From: Prorocentrum cordatum
Lineage: Eukaryota; Sar; Dinophyceae; Prorocentrales; Prorocentraceae
Direction of reading: 5' to 3'
Length of the DNA stretch: 23,132 nucleotides
Assembly: GCA_963575745.1 (NCBI GenBank)
Contig: CAUYUJ010020564.1
Span: forward strand, 131,325 to 154,456
The position numbers and the translations under genes are program-made. The notes beneath the pieces were generated by a model that saw only the letters and a list, made by a program, of their open reading frames with translations, was not told where the DNA came from and made no database searches. Shown here piece after piece: positions 10,627 through 17,583 of this stretch (its first letter is position 1; the number at the start of each line of letters is the position of its first letter).

Positions 10627-10973
10627 GTGAAGGGAGGCGTGGAGGCTCGTCGCTGCCCAAGCCTGCGGGTGCGGGCGTCTTGGTTCATTCGAACTCGCGC
10701 GGGCGGAAGCTGGCGAACCTGCTGGCCCGCCCGAGGCCGAAGCCACAGCCGAGCCGGTGAGGCAGGCCGCCCTCGAGGAGTCACTGGTGGGCGGCCCCTT
10801 GGCCCAGTTGCCGTCTGACCTTGAGCGTGGTCGCTACAGCTACCTGGCCGGTGGGGTCTGGGGTCTCCGCCCTGGCGTTGTAGCCACCCGCCGTCACTCC
10901 GTTGCGGCCGTGAGGTCTTGGCTGAAGCGAAGACGAGCCTCCAAGTCCTGACTGCGGTGAAGGCGGGCCCTCA
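10627..10973. other. GC-rich spacer with one protein-like open frame
   Basis: On the + strand, 10757-10951 is open for 64 codons in a GTG-initiated frame with high GC3 and a balanced composition (for example LVGGPLAQLPSDLERGRYSY). No ATG, domain or clear splice pair supports it, so I list it only as unrecognised DNA that might hide an exon. Confidence 0.3.
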
Positions 10974-11075
10974 CCTACGACAACGACGACGACGACGAGG
11001 ACGACGACGACGACGAAGACGACGACCACAAGGAGGCGGAGGAGGAGGAGGACAGGAGGAGGACGAGAAGGAGGT
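10974..11075 (+). repeat. GAC/GAG trinucleotide tract
   Basis: CGACAACGACGACGACGACG and similar triplets grade into GGAGGAGGAGG. Some frames read poly-Asp/Glu and others poly-Val on the minus strand. These are low-complexity artefacts. Confidence 0.9.
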
Positions 11076-11089
11076 GCACCATCAGATCT

Positions 11090-11930
11090 AGGCGTTGCAA
11101 TTGTTGCGCAGCGGGCAGTTCCGCCAGGGTTCAGGTCTCGGGACCCTCACAGATCGATCTGGCTCTAAAAGTGGCGCAGAAAGATGGGGTCCGTGTCTCC
11201 ACTGGTGGTTGTTTGTGATGTTGCAATGTTCTGCAGCGTCAGATCTGATGGGAGGAAAAAGACAGGAGGAGGCGGAGGAGGAGGTAGAAGAGGAGCGGGG
11301 AGGTATGAGGATGGCTTTGCTGAAAAGTTAGACGAGGTGCTGGGAAGCGACCCCCTTCCTATTTTGACGCGTGAGGGGGATGGCCATGCGTGAAGGGAGC
11401 GGAAGAGGAGGTGGAGGAGGACGGGAGGAAGCGGGGTAGGACCTGGAGGAACGAACTCCAGTACAGCGAGAACTGTCCCGACTATGGGGATGGGCGTATA
11501 GCGACGCAGCGCTCAGTGCGTCTTCTCGGCGAAACCTCCTTGAAGATGATGGCTGTCGCTGTCTTTGAGGATGGTGTGCCGATTCTCTAGTGTGGCTTCG
11601 AAACTGTGCCTTCTAATACTTAAACCGGTCGTCGCCCCATCTTTTCTGTGGCCGGCAGGATGGTCTTCCTTTCCTGCGTCGGTCCGGGGCACAGGCGAAT
11701 CCTAAGTTGCTGGAACTTGGGCACCTCAGCACCAGCAGCAGAATTTGCGTTCATGCCGATTTGGAGTGCACGCCGTTGGCCTACGGTGCTCATGATCGAG
11801 GGCCCGTCGACACCACCATTGCCACCGACCTTGGCAACCCAATTTTCCAGGGTGAGGCTCGGTGCGGGGGCTGGTTCGGCCCCACGCCCCTGAAGGCGGC
11901 CTGGGAACCTTGGAACCCCTTTGAGTGAAG
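11090..11930 (+). other. Unrecognised region with several protein-like short segments
   Basis: This is less repetitive than its surroundings, apart from purine patches at about 11263-11310 and 11396-11435. Three + strand stretches read like ordinary protein. 11326-11390 includes LDEVLGSDPLPILTREGDG. 11450-11590 includes SVRLLGETSLKMMAVAVFED before a TAG. 11695-11850 includes GAHDRGPVDTTIATDLGNPI. The last follows a CACAG acceptor-like site at 11690-11694 and ends at CCAGGGTGAGG, a good GT donor. They could be exons of one interrupted gene or its decayed remains. I recognise no family. Confidence 0.25.
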
Positions 11931-12000
11931 GGGCTGAGGGACACGGACATATACACCCAAATCCTAGGATCCCCTATCTCTTCTCACATGTTCTTGATCT

Positions 12001-12177
12001 AGGAGGAGGAGGAGGAGGAGGAGGAGGAGGAGGAGGAGGAGAGAAGCAGGGGGAGGAAGAGGAGGAGGAGGAGGAGGAGGAAGCGGAGGAGGAGGAGGAA
12101 GCGGAGGAGGAGGAGGAAGCGGAGGAGGAGGAGGAAGCGGAGGAGGAGGAGGAGGCGGAGGAGGAGGAGGGGGAGGA
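12001..12177 (+). repeat. GGA tract grading into an 18-bp tandem repeat
   Basis: A (GGA)n run is followed by about five copies of GCGGAGGAGGAGGAGGAA between roughly 12079 and 12165. In one frame this reads (E5A)n inside a 386-codon open frame at 11921-13081 that spans several unrelated repeat types. I do not regard that frame as a gene. Confidence 0.92.
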
Positions 12178-12805
12178 CCCCCCCCCACACTTCCAATATC
12201 TTCCCATCTTTTCGCGGGGATCGACGACCCTCTGTGTGCTTGCCCCTCCTGACGGAAGCCCCTCCCCGGTCCCCGAGGGGCGCACCCCCCTCGACCCGCG
12301 CGGGGCCGTGCAGGGTGGGGCGCCTCGCCCCGCCGCCGCGGCCTCTCTCCCGGTCTCCTGCCCCTCGCGCCCTGGCTCCTGCTGCCCCCGGCGGTGCGGC
12401 GGGGGGCCCGGGGACACACAGACAGATGGACACAGGTCCCAGGAGTCTCCCCATACAGTCGGGGCGTTGACCTCAGGAACCCTAAATAAGGAACGAGGCC
12501 CCTTTTCCCACAAGCTCAACTTCGATTCCCCATGGAAGACCGCAGGAAAACAGAAGGCAAACTGTCGAACAATCAAGGAACACCGAGCCCCTCCCCAACG
12601 AAAAGGGTTCCTTCTTCAGCGCCCCGACTGTATATCTCCCCCTAATTTCTGGGTTCTCGTCCTCCCCCCCCCCGCGTCCCACAGCTTCCCGCATGTTCTG
12701 GGGAATCGGCGATTGCGTGTGTCTGCGTGTTTCCCCATCTCCGGAGATGGGGTTCTTGTCATTACTTGGACGCCTCCTACCCCCTCTTCTTCTCCTCCCC
12801 TCCTC
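12178..12805. other. Spacer with a 20-bp perfect palindrome
   Basis: This unrecognised, C-rich sequence lies between two repeat arrays. Its one distinct element is the palindrome at 12733-12752. Open frames cross it on the + strand, but no motif or splice-bounded exon convinces me. Confidence 0.5.
12733..12752. repeat. Perfect 20-bp palindrome
   Basis: CCCCATCTCCGGAGATGGGG equals its own reverse complement. It could be a dyad-symmetric protein site or a cruciform seed. No function is evident. Confidence 0.8.
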
Positions 12806-13078
12806 TTGGACTTACTCATACTAAGACTTACTCATACCCAGATTTACTCATACACAGACTTGCTCATACTGATCCATACTCATACTCAGACCTACTCATA
12901 CTCAGACTTACTCATACCCAGACGTACACATACACAGACATACTCATACGCAGACTTACTCATACCCATACTTACTCATACCCAGGCGTACTCTACACAG
13001 ACTTACTCGTACAAAGACTTACTCATACTCAGACACACTCATACTCAGACCTACTCATACTCAGACTTACTCAGATTC
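12806..13078 (+). repeat. 16-bp tandem repeat, about 17 units
   Basis: The consensus is CAGACTTACTCATACT, with one to four changes per unit and one 14-bp unit near 12988. As 16 is not a multiple of 3, all frames cycle through the same 16-residue pattern (for example THTQTYSYSDLLILRL), so the open frames over this block are not coding evidence. Confidence 0.93.
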
Positions 13079-14095
13079 TGAGGATGTCTAAGGCGGGGCG
13101 CTGGTTTCAGCACCCCTACGGGGAGCCGCCAGGGGTGTTTTCACGGGCCCGTTCGAAGCCAGTTTGTGGGGATGTCTCAGGCGGGTTGCCTCTTTCGGTG
13201 CCCAACATCGTCTGCGACTACAGCAGATTTGGAGGATGTCTCAGGCGGGGCGCTGGTTTCAGCACTCCTGAGGGGAGCCGCCAGGGGGTATATCACGGGC
13301 CCGTTCGCGGCCAGTTTGTGGGGATGTCTCAGGCGGTTTGCCTCTTTCGGTGCCCAACATCATCGGCGTCTACAGCAGATTTGGAGGATGTATCAGGCGG
13401 GGCGCTGGTTTCAGCACTCCTGAGGGGAGCCGCCAGGGGGTATATCACGGGCCCTTTCGCGGCCAGTTTGTGGGGATGTCTCAGGCGGTTTGCCTGTTTC
13501 GGTGCCCAGCATCGTCTGCGATTACAGCAGATTTGGAGGATGTCTCAGGCGGGGCGCTGGTTTCAGCACTCCTGAGGAGCCGCCAGGGGTGTTTTCACGG
13601 GCCCCATTCGAGGCCAGTTTGTGAGGATGTCTCAGGCGGTTTGCCTCTTTCGGTGCCCAACATCGTCTGCGTCTACAGCAGATTTGGAGGATGTCTCAGG
13701 CGGGGCGGTGGTTTCAGCACTCCTGAGGGGAGCCGCCAGGGGGTATATCACGAACCCTTTCGCGGCCAGTTTGTGGAGATGTCTCAGGCGGTTTGCCTGT
13801 TTCGGTGCCCAACATCATCGGCGACTACAGCAGATTTGGAGGATGTCTCAGGCGCGGCGCTGGTTTCAGCACTCCTGAGAGGAGCCGCCAGGGGGTATAT
13901 CACGGGCCCGTTCGCGGCCAGTTTGTGGGGATGTCTCAGGCGGTTTGCCTGTTTCGGTGCCCAGCATCGTCTGCGATTACAGCAGATTTGGAGGATGTAT
14001 CAGGCGGGGCGCTGGTTTCAGCACCTCTAAGAGGAGCCGCCAGGGGTGTTTTCACGGGCCCGTTCGCGGCAAGTTTGTGGGGATGTCTCAGTAGC
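13079..14095 (+). repeat. 152-bp minisatellite, about 6.7 units
   Basis: The anchor GGAGGATGT in the GCAGATTTGGAGGATGT context recurs at 13231, 13383, 13535, 13686, 13838 and 13990, a spacing of 151-152 bp. Each unit contains the box GGATGTCTCAGGCGG twice in different company: one copy precedes GGCGCTGGTTTCAGCAC, the other TTTGCCT. A unit therefore looks like an ancient duplication. Variants include GTATATCACGGGCCC versus GTTTTCACGGGCCC. The array stops within a unit at GGGATGTCTCAGTAGC near 14095. Frames of up to 282 codons across it are artefacts. Confidence 0.95.
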
Positions 14096-14351
14096 TTATG
14101 TCTCGTGAGGGGCGCGCTATTATAGTCAAACGCTCATGAACAGACGCTCACTACGGCATGACATAAAACATGAGATGCACATATGGGGAGCTCCACGCAG
14201 TGAGTAATTCCCTCCCGGCGTACGGCAGGTTCGCGTCGTGACGACCCTGGCGTTGGCTTCTGACACCGCGTGGATCGTTGATCCTTGAACGATCGACCGT
14301 CCCCGCAGCGTCCAATCGTTCAGCATCGACCGATTCTGGGTCGCCGCCGGA

Positions 14352-14365
14352 GTTCAACGTTGAAC
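14352..14365. repeat. Perfect 14-bp palindrome
   Basis: GTTCAACGTTGAAC is exactly self-complementary. It lies 25 bp before the larger palindrome at 14390. Confidence 0.8.
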
Positions 14366-14389
14366 GCCGCTGGCGGGATCGCCGCCGCT

Positions 14390-14419
14390 CGACACGACGC
14401 GAAGGTTCGCGTCGTGTCG
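14390..14419. repeat. 30-bp hairpin-forming inverted repeat
   Basis: The arms CGACACGACGCGAA (14390-14403) and TTCGCGTCGTGTCG (14406-14419) are perfect reverse complements with only GG between them. The right arm overlaps the second copy of a 14-bp direct repeat. Confidence 0.85.
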
Positions 14420-14545
14420 AAACAATTCTCTGAGCACCCCGAGAAGTGTCGAAACAGTGTCTGCCCGACGCGCCGGCGAAGTGTCGGACGAGCACATCGC
14501 CTCCCAGGGCCCGACACGTGAGAACCCTCCACAGTTGGTGCTTCA

Positions 14546-14641
14546 GGAGGAGGAGGAGGAGGAGGAGGAGGAGGAGGAGAAGGAGGAGGAGAAGGAGGAG
14601 GAGGATGAGGAGGAGGAGAAGGAGGAGGAGGAGGAGGAGCG
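14546..14641 (+). repeat. GGA/GAGGAGAAG purine tract
   Basis: This is an almost pure purine strand with GGAGGA and GAGAAG triplets. Frames give poly-Glu/Lys, poly-Arg, or poly-Leu on the minus strand. Confidence 0.93.
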
Positions 14642-14783
14642 CTCTGGTACCCTGGCCGCCCTCCCTTCGCACCCTCTCCTCGAGTGTTGCCAGAGGTACA
14701 CCTGGTGCCTCCAGCTGTTCGCTCCATTTTGGAGCCCCCCGGGGCCCTCGGAGCCTCGTCACGCCCCCCACCCCCCAAAGGCC

Positions 14784-14928
14784 TCCGTCAAGCCAGTTCA
14801 CCAAGGCCAAGCCAGCGAAACCCAGCACCTGCATGTCGCGCCGGGTGATCTTCGGCTCCAGGAACATGCCAAGGAGGTTGCCCCCGATGCTACAGATGCT
14901 CTGGACGAACCCGCCGACCCCTGCCTCG
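14784..14928 (-). CDS. Candidate exon of an unrecognised membrane-type protein
   Basis: On the minus strand an open segment reads EAGVGGFVQSICSIGG, then NLLGMFLEPKITRRDMQVLG, then FAGLALVNWLDG. Composition is balanced, most third codon positions are G or C, and two hydrophobic stretches flank a charged EPKITRRD loop. It begins directly after CACCCCAG (an AG acceptor at 14929-14930, minus strand). A possible GC- or GA-type donor follows GACGGAG near 14784. The other strand reads as ordinary low-information sequence. A hydrophobic segment further upstream on the same strand (about 15255-15310) could belong to the same gene. I do not recognise the family and cannot place start or stop. Confidence 0.3.
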
Positions 14929-15421
14929 CTGGGGTGACAAGGCGTGTGAGATTTGGGGCCGTCACCCCAAACCCCCCCTCCTTCCACGACGAACCTGGCG
15001 GGGCCCAAGCGGGGCGCCAGGAGGAGCCAAGCAGGGCCCAACGGGCGCCCCGAAGAAGCGCGTTAAGACCATACGCCACATCCCCGCCGAACACTCAAGT
15101 GACCCGAGGGGCAGGGCTGGAAATGGTGGGGGGGATGGCCCCAGACGCGTTTCCCTGCTTCCTGGACGCATGTGGGAACCATCTCACCACGAGCTGTTTG
15201 CGCCGGCGGCTGGGCAGAGGTCGACTGCTCCGGCGGAAGGGCAACAGGGGACACGCTGCATGCAGATGAAGGCCGCAACGCACAGGAAGAGGATCGGGAG
15301 CGGCCAAGAGGGGGGTGTCCAAGAGGGGGAGGTGCAAATCATGACCAGCGGCATGTGCGCGGCCCAACGGGGGGGCCATGGACGTCATGAAATAAGAAGA
15401 GGCGCCATGACAACTGGGGAA

Positions 15422-15445
15422 ATATCATGGCCCCCGCCATGATAT
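15422..15445. repeat. Short inverted repeat
   Basis: ATATCATGG (15422-15430) and CCATGATAT (15437-15445) are perfect inverted copies around CCCCCG. The GC-rich loop and lack of a T-run do not suggest a terminator. Confidence 0.6.
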
Positions 15446-15636
15446 CCACCCCCCCTAGTCATCACTCCCCTCGTTGCCGCCCCCGAGAGGAGGATGATCC
15501 CCGGCGCGACGGGGGGGAGAGGGAGCCAGGCCACGCAGCTTCTCATCACAAAGAGCGACACTTAGAAGCGAGGGGGCCGCGCCTCGTGCGGGGAGGAGGG
15601 GGGGCGAGCGTGCGGAGGTGGCTTTGGCCTTGGTCG

Positions 15637-15987
15637 ATCCTCCCTCCCTCCTCCTCCTCCTCCCCTCCCCCCCCTCCTCCTCCTCCTCCTCCTCCCTCCT
15701 CCCTCCCGCCCCTCCTCCCTCCCCTCCTCCTTCCTCCTCCTCCCTCCCTCCCTCCACTCCCTCCCTCCCTCCCTCCCCTCCCTCCCTCCCTCCCTCCCTC
15801 CTCCCTCCCCTCCATCCTCCTCCTCCCTCCTCCTCCCTCCTCTCCTCCTCCATCTCCCTCTCCCTCCTCCCCTCCCCTCCCTCCCTCCTCCTCCTCCCTC
15901 CTCTCCCCCTCCCTCCTCCCTCCTCTCCTCCTTCTTCCCCCCTCCTCCCCTCCGCCTCCTCCCTCTCCCCACCTCTCCTCCTCTCAG
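15637..15987 (+). repeat. 350-bp polypyrimidine tract (CCT/CCCTCC)
   Basis: This is CCTCC, CCCTCC and TCC units with almost no purines on the + strand, ending in CTCCTCTCAG at about 15977-15986. It has the opposite strand polarity to every other such tract in the window and abuts the leader of the retrotransposon. Poly-Pro/Ser/Leu frames through it are artefacts. Confidence 0.93.
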
Positions 15988-16015
15988 CCGCCGTCCCGGC
16001 TCAGGGGCCTCGGGT

Positions 16016-16034
16016 GCAGCTACCCAGTAGCTGC
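16016..16034 (+). promoter_or_regulatory. Leader hairpin of the retrotransposon
   Basis: GCAGCTAC (16016-16023) and GTAGCTGC (16027-16034) form a perfect 8-bp stem with a CCA loop, about 30 nt after the polypyrimidine tract. No ATG occurs between the tract and the ORF1 start at 16268, so a scanning ribosome would meet this hairpin first. Its role, if any, is inferred. Confidence 0.5.
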
Positions 16035-16267
16035 GCGCCCCTCGGGACGGGCGGTCATACGCGCCAGCCAGGGCCTCCTCGGCGCTCCCTGGCAGGCCGT
16101 GCAGCAGCTGACGTGTGGCCAGCGCCACGGGTCATCAGCCCACGACCAACGAGCCCGCCTGGCACAGGCGAGCCCGCGAACGCCGCAGTCAAGCTCGGGT
16201 ACTGCTCAGAGTGGCTTCAGCACAAGCCACGCTCGCATCGCACCACAGCAGTCCTGAGTACGTGCAT

Positions 16268-17536
16268 ATGTCCAACAAGGCAGTATGGCAGCGCACCACA
16301 TCTTCGTGGTTCTGTTCGCGCTGTGGGGTTTCACATGCTGCTTCCACGGCTTGGTGCACGACATGTTTTCCAGATCGCAAGGGATTGAGTCGTCGGCCTT
16401 GGCGTCGAGACAGATCCCTATCACGTGCTGCGTCTCGAGGCGCTCAAGAGCGAGAGCCTTCCGAGGCAGCATCGCAGGCAGCCAGCATACGCAGTTCTAC
16501 CACTACAAGGAGAGTGGCGACGCTCGAAGAGGCCAAGGCTCATCGCCTCTGGACCGAGCCACCACCACTCGCAGCAGACAGAGAGGCCCACAGAGCTCAC
16601 CTGAAGAGTGCCATGAGAGCTGTGGAGCAGCAGATTCAAGCACAAGAGAAGTTTTCCACAGATGCCCCCCTCTTGGAGTCCAAGAGGATCGAGTACTCGG
16701 TCTACCAGTTCATGCATCTGTATTCGTACCCGCCGAAGGAGAGAGTCTGCAATCAGCAGGCGTACTTAGAGCGCATCGGCAAGCGCTTCGAGGCAGCGCA
16801 AGATGCAGAACGTCAAGCAGAGCTGGCCCTTTCGGCAGCCCAGAAGCATCGAGAAGCCATGTCAATCGAACTCAATCAGGCGTCCGCACTGTTGGAGAGC
16901 TTCAAGACGTTGGCCGAGCAGGAGAACCCTCACAAGTCCGTCACGTTCGAGGAAACGCCCACGCCTGTCTCGGCAACGGCCACTACACCTCAGCCGCCAT
17001 CGCCTTTCGCGCCCACAGCTCAGGTGCCACCACAGGTCATTGCAGATCTTCAAGCCAATCAGTACGCCATGACATCAGCATTGACAGCGCTGCAGGGATC
17101 CATCGTGACGATTCAGGCCACACTGAGTCAACTCACTATTCAATCGCAGCCAGCCGTCCAAGCAGCGCCGCCTGCATCATCTCCTACTACAGGGAATGCA
17201 GCGCCGACCGGTGGAGTTGCCAGCAGCCCAGTGGCAGCAGGCTCCGCAGCAGCTCAGCGTCCCACATCGCACATCGGCAAGGGCGGCGTCATCAAGACGC
17301 AGGGCAAGGTGAACGCGGCGAGGACACGCTTGGAGCAGGCCGCCAAAGCCCCTGGGCAGACGCGGCTATCACTGGGCCGTTCTTCGAAGGACGACGACAG
17401 CCTCGAGCCGCCGCACAAGAGCATCTGCCTGCCGCACGAGGATGGCGAGGAGGAGGCGCACTCGGACGCCATGATCGAGGACGAGGACGTGGAGCAGGAT
17501 GGAGCTGCAGGGGATCGTGCAGCAGTTTTTCACTAA
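16268..17536 (+). CDS. LINE ORF1: zinc-binding, coiled-coil protein
   Basis: This 422-residue protein is the likely RNA-binding, particle-forming partner of ORF2. I chose ATG 16268 because it is the first ATG after the polypyrimidine tract; the frame is open further upstream, but only from a GTG. Near the N-terminus WFCSRCGVSHAASTAWCTTC has Cys16, Cys19, Cys30 and Cys33 (CX2CX10CX2C), a zinc-ribbon-like site. An Arg/Ser-rich basic stretch covers about 36-85. Heptad-like Ala/Glu/Gln/Leu helices lie at about 83-129 and 169-219, probable coiled coils. A Pro/Ala/Thr-rich linker covers about 229-329, with an acidic tail at about 390-412. I see no RRM or CCHC knuckle, so the assignment rests on position and architecture. 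The start context is weak (C at -3, T at +4). It ends 47 nt before the ORF2 ATG. Confidence 0.8.
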   Translation: MSNKAVWQRTTSSWFCSRCGVSHAASTAWCTTCFPDRKGLSRRPWRRDRSLSRAASRGAQEREPSEAASQAASIRSSTTTRRVATLEEAKAHRLWTEPPPLAADREAHRAHLKSAMRAVEQQIQAQEKFSTDAPLLESKRIEYSVYQFMHLYSYPPKERVCNQQAYLERIGKRFEAAQDAERQAELALSAAQKHREAMSIELNQASALLESFKTLAEQENPHKSVTFEETPTPVSATATTPQPPSPFAPTAQVPPQVIADLQANQYAMTSALTALQGSIVTIQATLSQLTIQSQPAVQAAPPASSPTTGNAAPTGGVASSPVAAGSAAAQRPTSHIGKGGVIKTQGKVNAARTRLEQAAKAPGQTRLSLGRSSKDDDSLEPPHKSICLPHEDGEEEAHSDAMIEDEDVEQDGAAGDRAAVFH

Positions 17537-17583
17537 CCCGAGCAGCCAGAGCAGAGAGCTGGCTGCCACCAGGTCGAGTGGAT
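16285..17583 (+). CDS. Overlapping open frame across ORF1, continuous with ORF2
   Basis: The ORF2 frame is free of stops from 16258 onward, so it overlaps all of ORF1 in the -1 frame and joins ORF2 without interruption. Its first ATG, 16285, is 17 nt after the ORF1 ATG and has A at -3 and G at +4. This 433-codon upstream part reads Ser/Arg/Gly/Cys-rich with no domain I recognise, unlike the orderly ORF1 product. If translated by leaky scanning it would give a fusion of more than 2280 residues. Alternatively the openness is kept to permit -1 frameshifting. The coordinates end at the ORF2 ATG because ORF2 is listed separately. Real translation is unproven. Confidence 0.35.
17525..17566 (+). promoter_or_regulatory. 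Possible frameshift or reinitiation element at the ORF1 stop
   Basis: The ORF1 end reads GCA GTT TTT CAC TAA. The T5 run (17526-17530) would let a P-site TTT slip back one base into the ORF2 frame. Eleven nt after the run, GCAGCCAG (17542-17549) pairs perfectly with CTGGCTGC (17559-17566) around a 9-nt loop. The heptamer is not a canonical X XXY YYZ site and the spacer is a little long, so stop-reinitiation onto ATG 17584 is an equal alternative. Confidence 0.4.

Larger units (their letters stand above)
14096..14545. other. Palindrome-rich region
   Basis: This is non-repetitive DNA between the 152-bp satellite and a GGA tract. It holds the two perfect palindromes annotated separately. AGGTTCGCGTCGTG occurs twice (14227-14240 and 14403-14416). 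GTGTCGAAACA occurs twice (14414 and 14446) around a TTCTC/GAGAA pair. GATCGTT and AACGATC form an inverted pair near 14273-14294. I found no ORF or RNA gene. Confidence 0.55.
14646..15636. other. GC-rich spacer
   Basis: This is non-repetitive GC-rich DNA. It contains the minus-strand candidate exon at 14784-14928. Weaker minus-strand protein-like segments lie near 15000-15085 (GDVAYGLNALLRGARWALLG) and 15255-15310 (ILFLCVAAFICMQ, a possible membrane segment). An inverted repeat lies at 15422-15445. No complete gene can be assembled from what I see. Confidence 0.4.

Noticed and set aside
11921-13081. A 386-codon + strand frame with Gly, Glu and (E5A) repeats and a Thr/Tyr/Leu tail
   Set aside because: It strings together three unrelated repeat types and a C-rich spacer; nothing in it suggests a conserved protein.
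12727-13575. A 282-codon frame over the 16-bp and 152-bp arrays
   Set aside because: It is open only because both repeat units lack stops in the frame; the two parts are unrelated repeats.
13079-14095. A direct-repeat array that might be mistaken for CRISPR
   Set aside because: Whole 152-bp units are homologous with no unique spacers, and the setting is eukaryotic; it is a minisatellite.
14719-14736. GCTCCATTTTGGAGC, sharing CCATTTTGG with the dinoflagellate spliced leader
   Set aside because: Flanks do not match the leader and no donor GT follows at the right place; it is better described as a small dyad.
15986-16008. Leader start CCGTCCCGGCTCAGG resembling a relic of the dinoflagellate spliced leader
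   Set aside because: Only scattered matches to the known leader; the central CCATTTTGG is missing, so similarity is within chance.
15427-16257. A 276-codon Pro/Ser frame ending just before the retrotransposon start codon
   Set aside because: It is mostly the CCT tract and ends in the leader; no domain and no independent support.
16115-16267. Extending ORF1 upstream to 16115
   Set aside because: That start is a GTG, and the added 51 residues are leader sequence without protein character; ATG 16268 is the first ATG.
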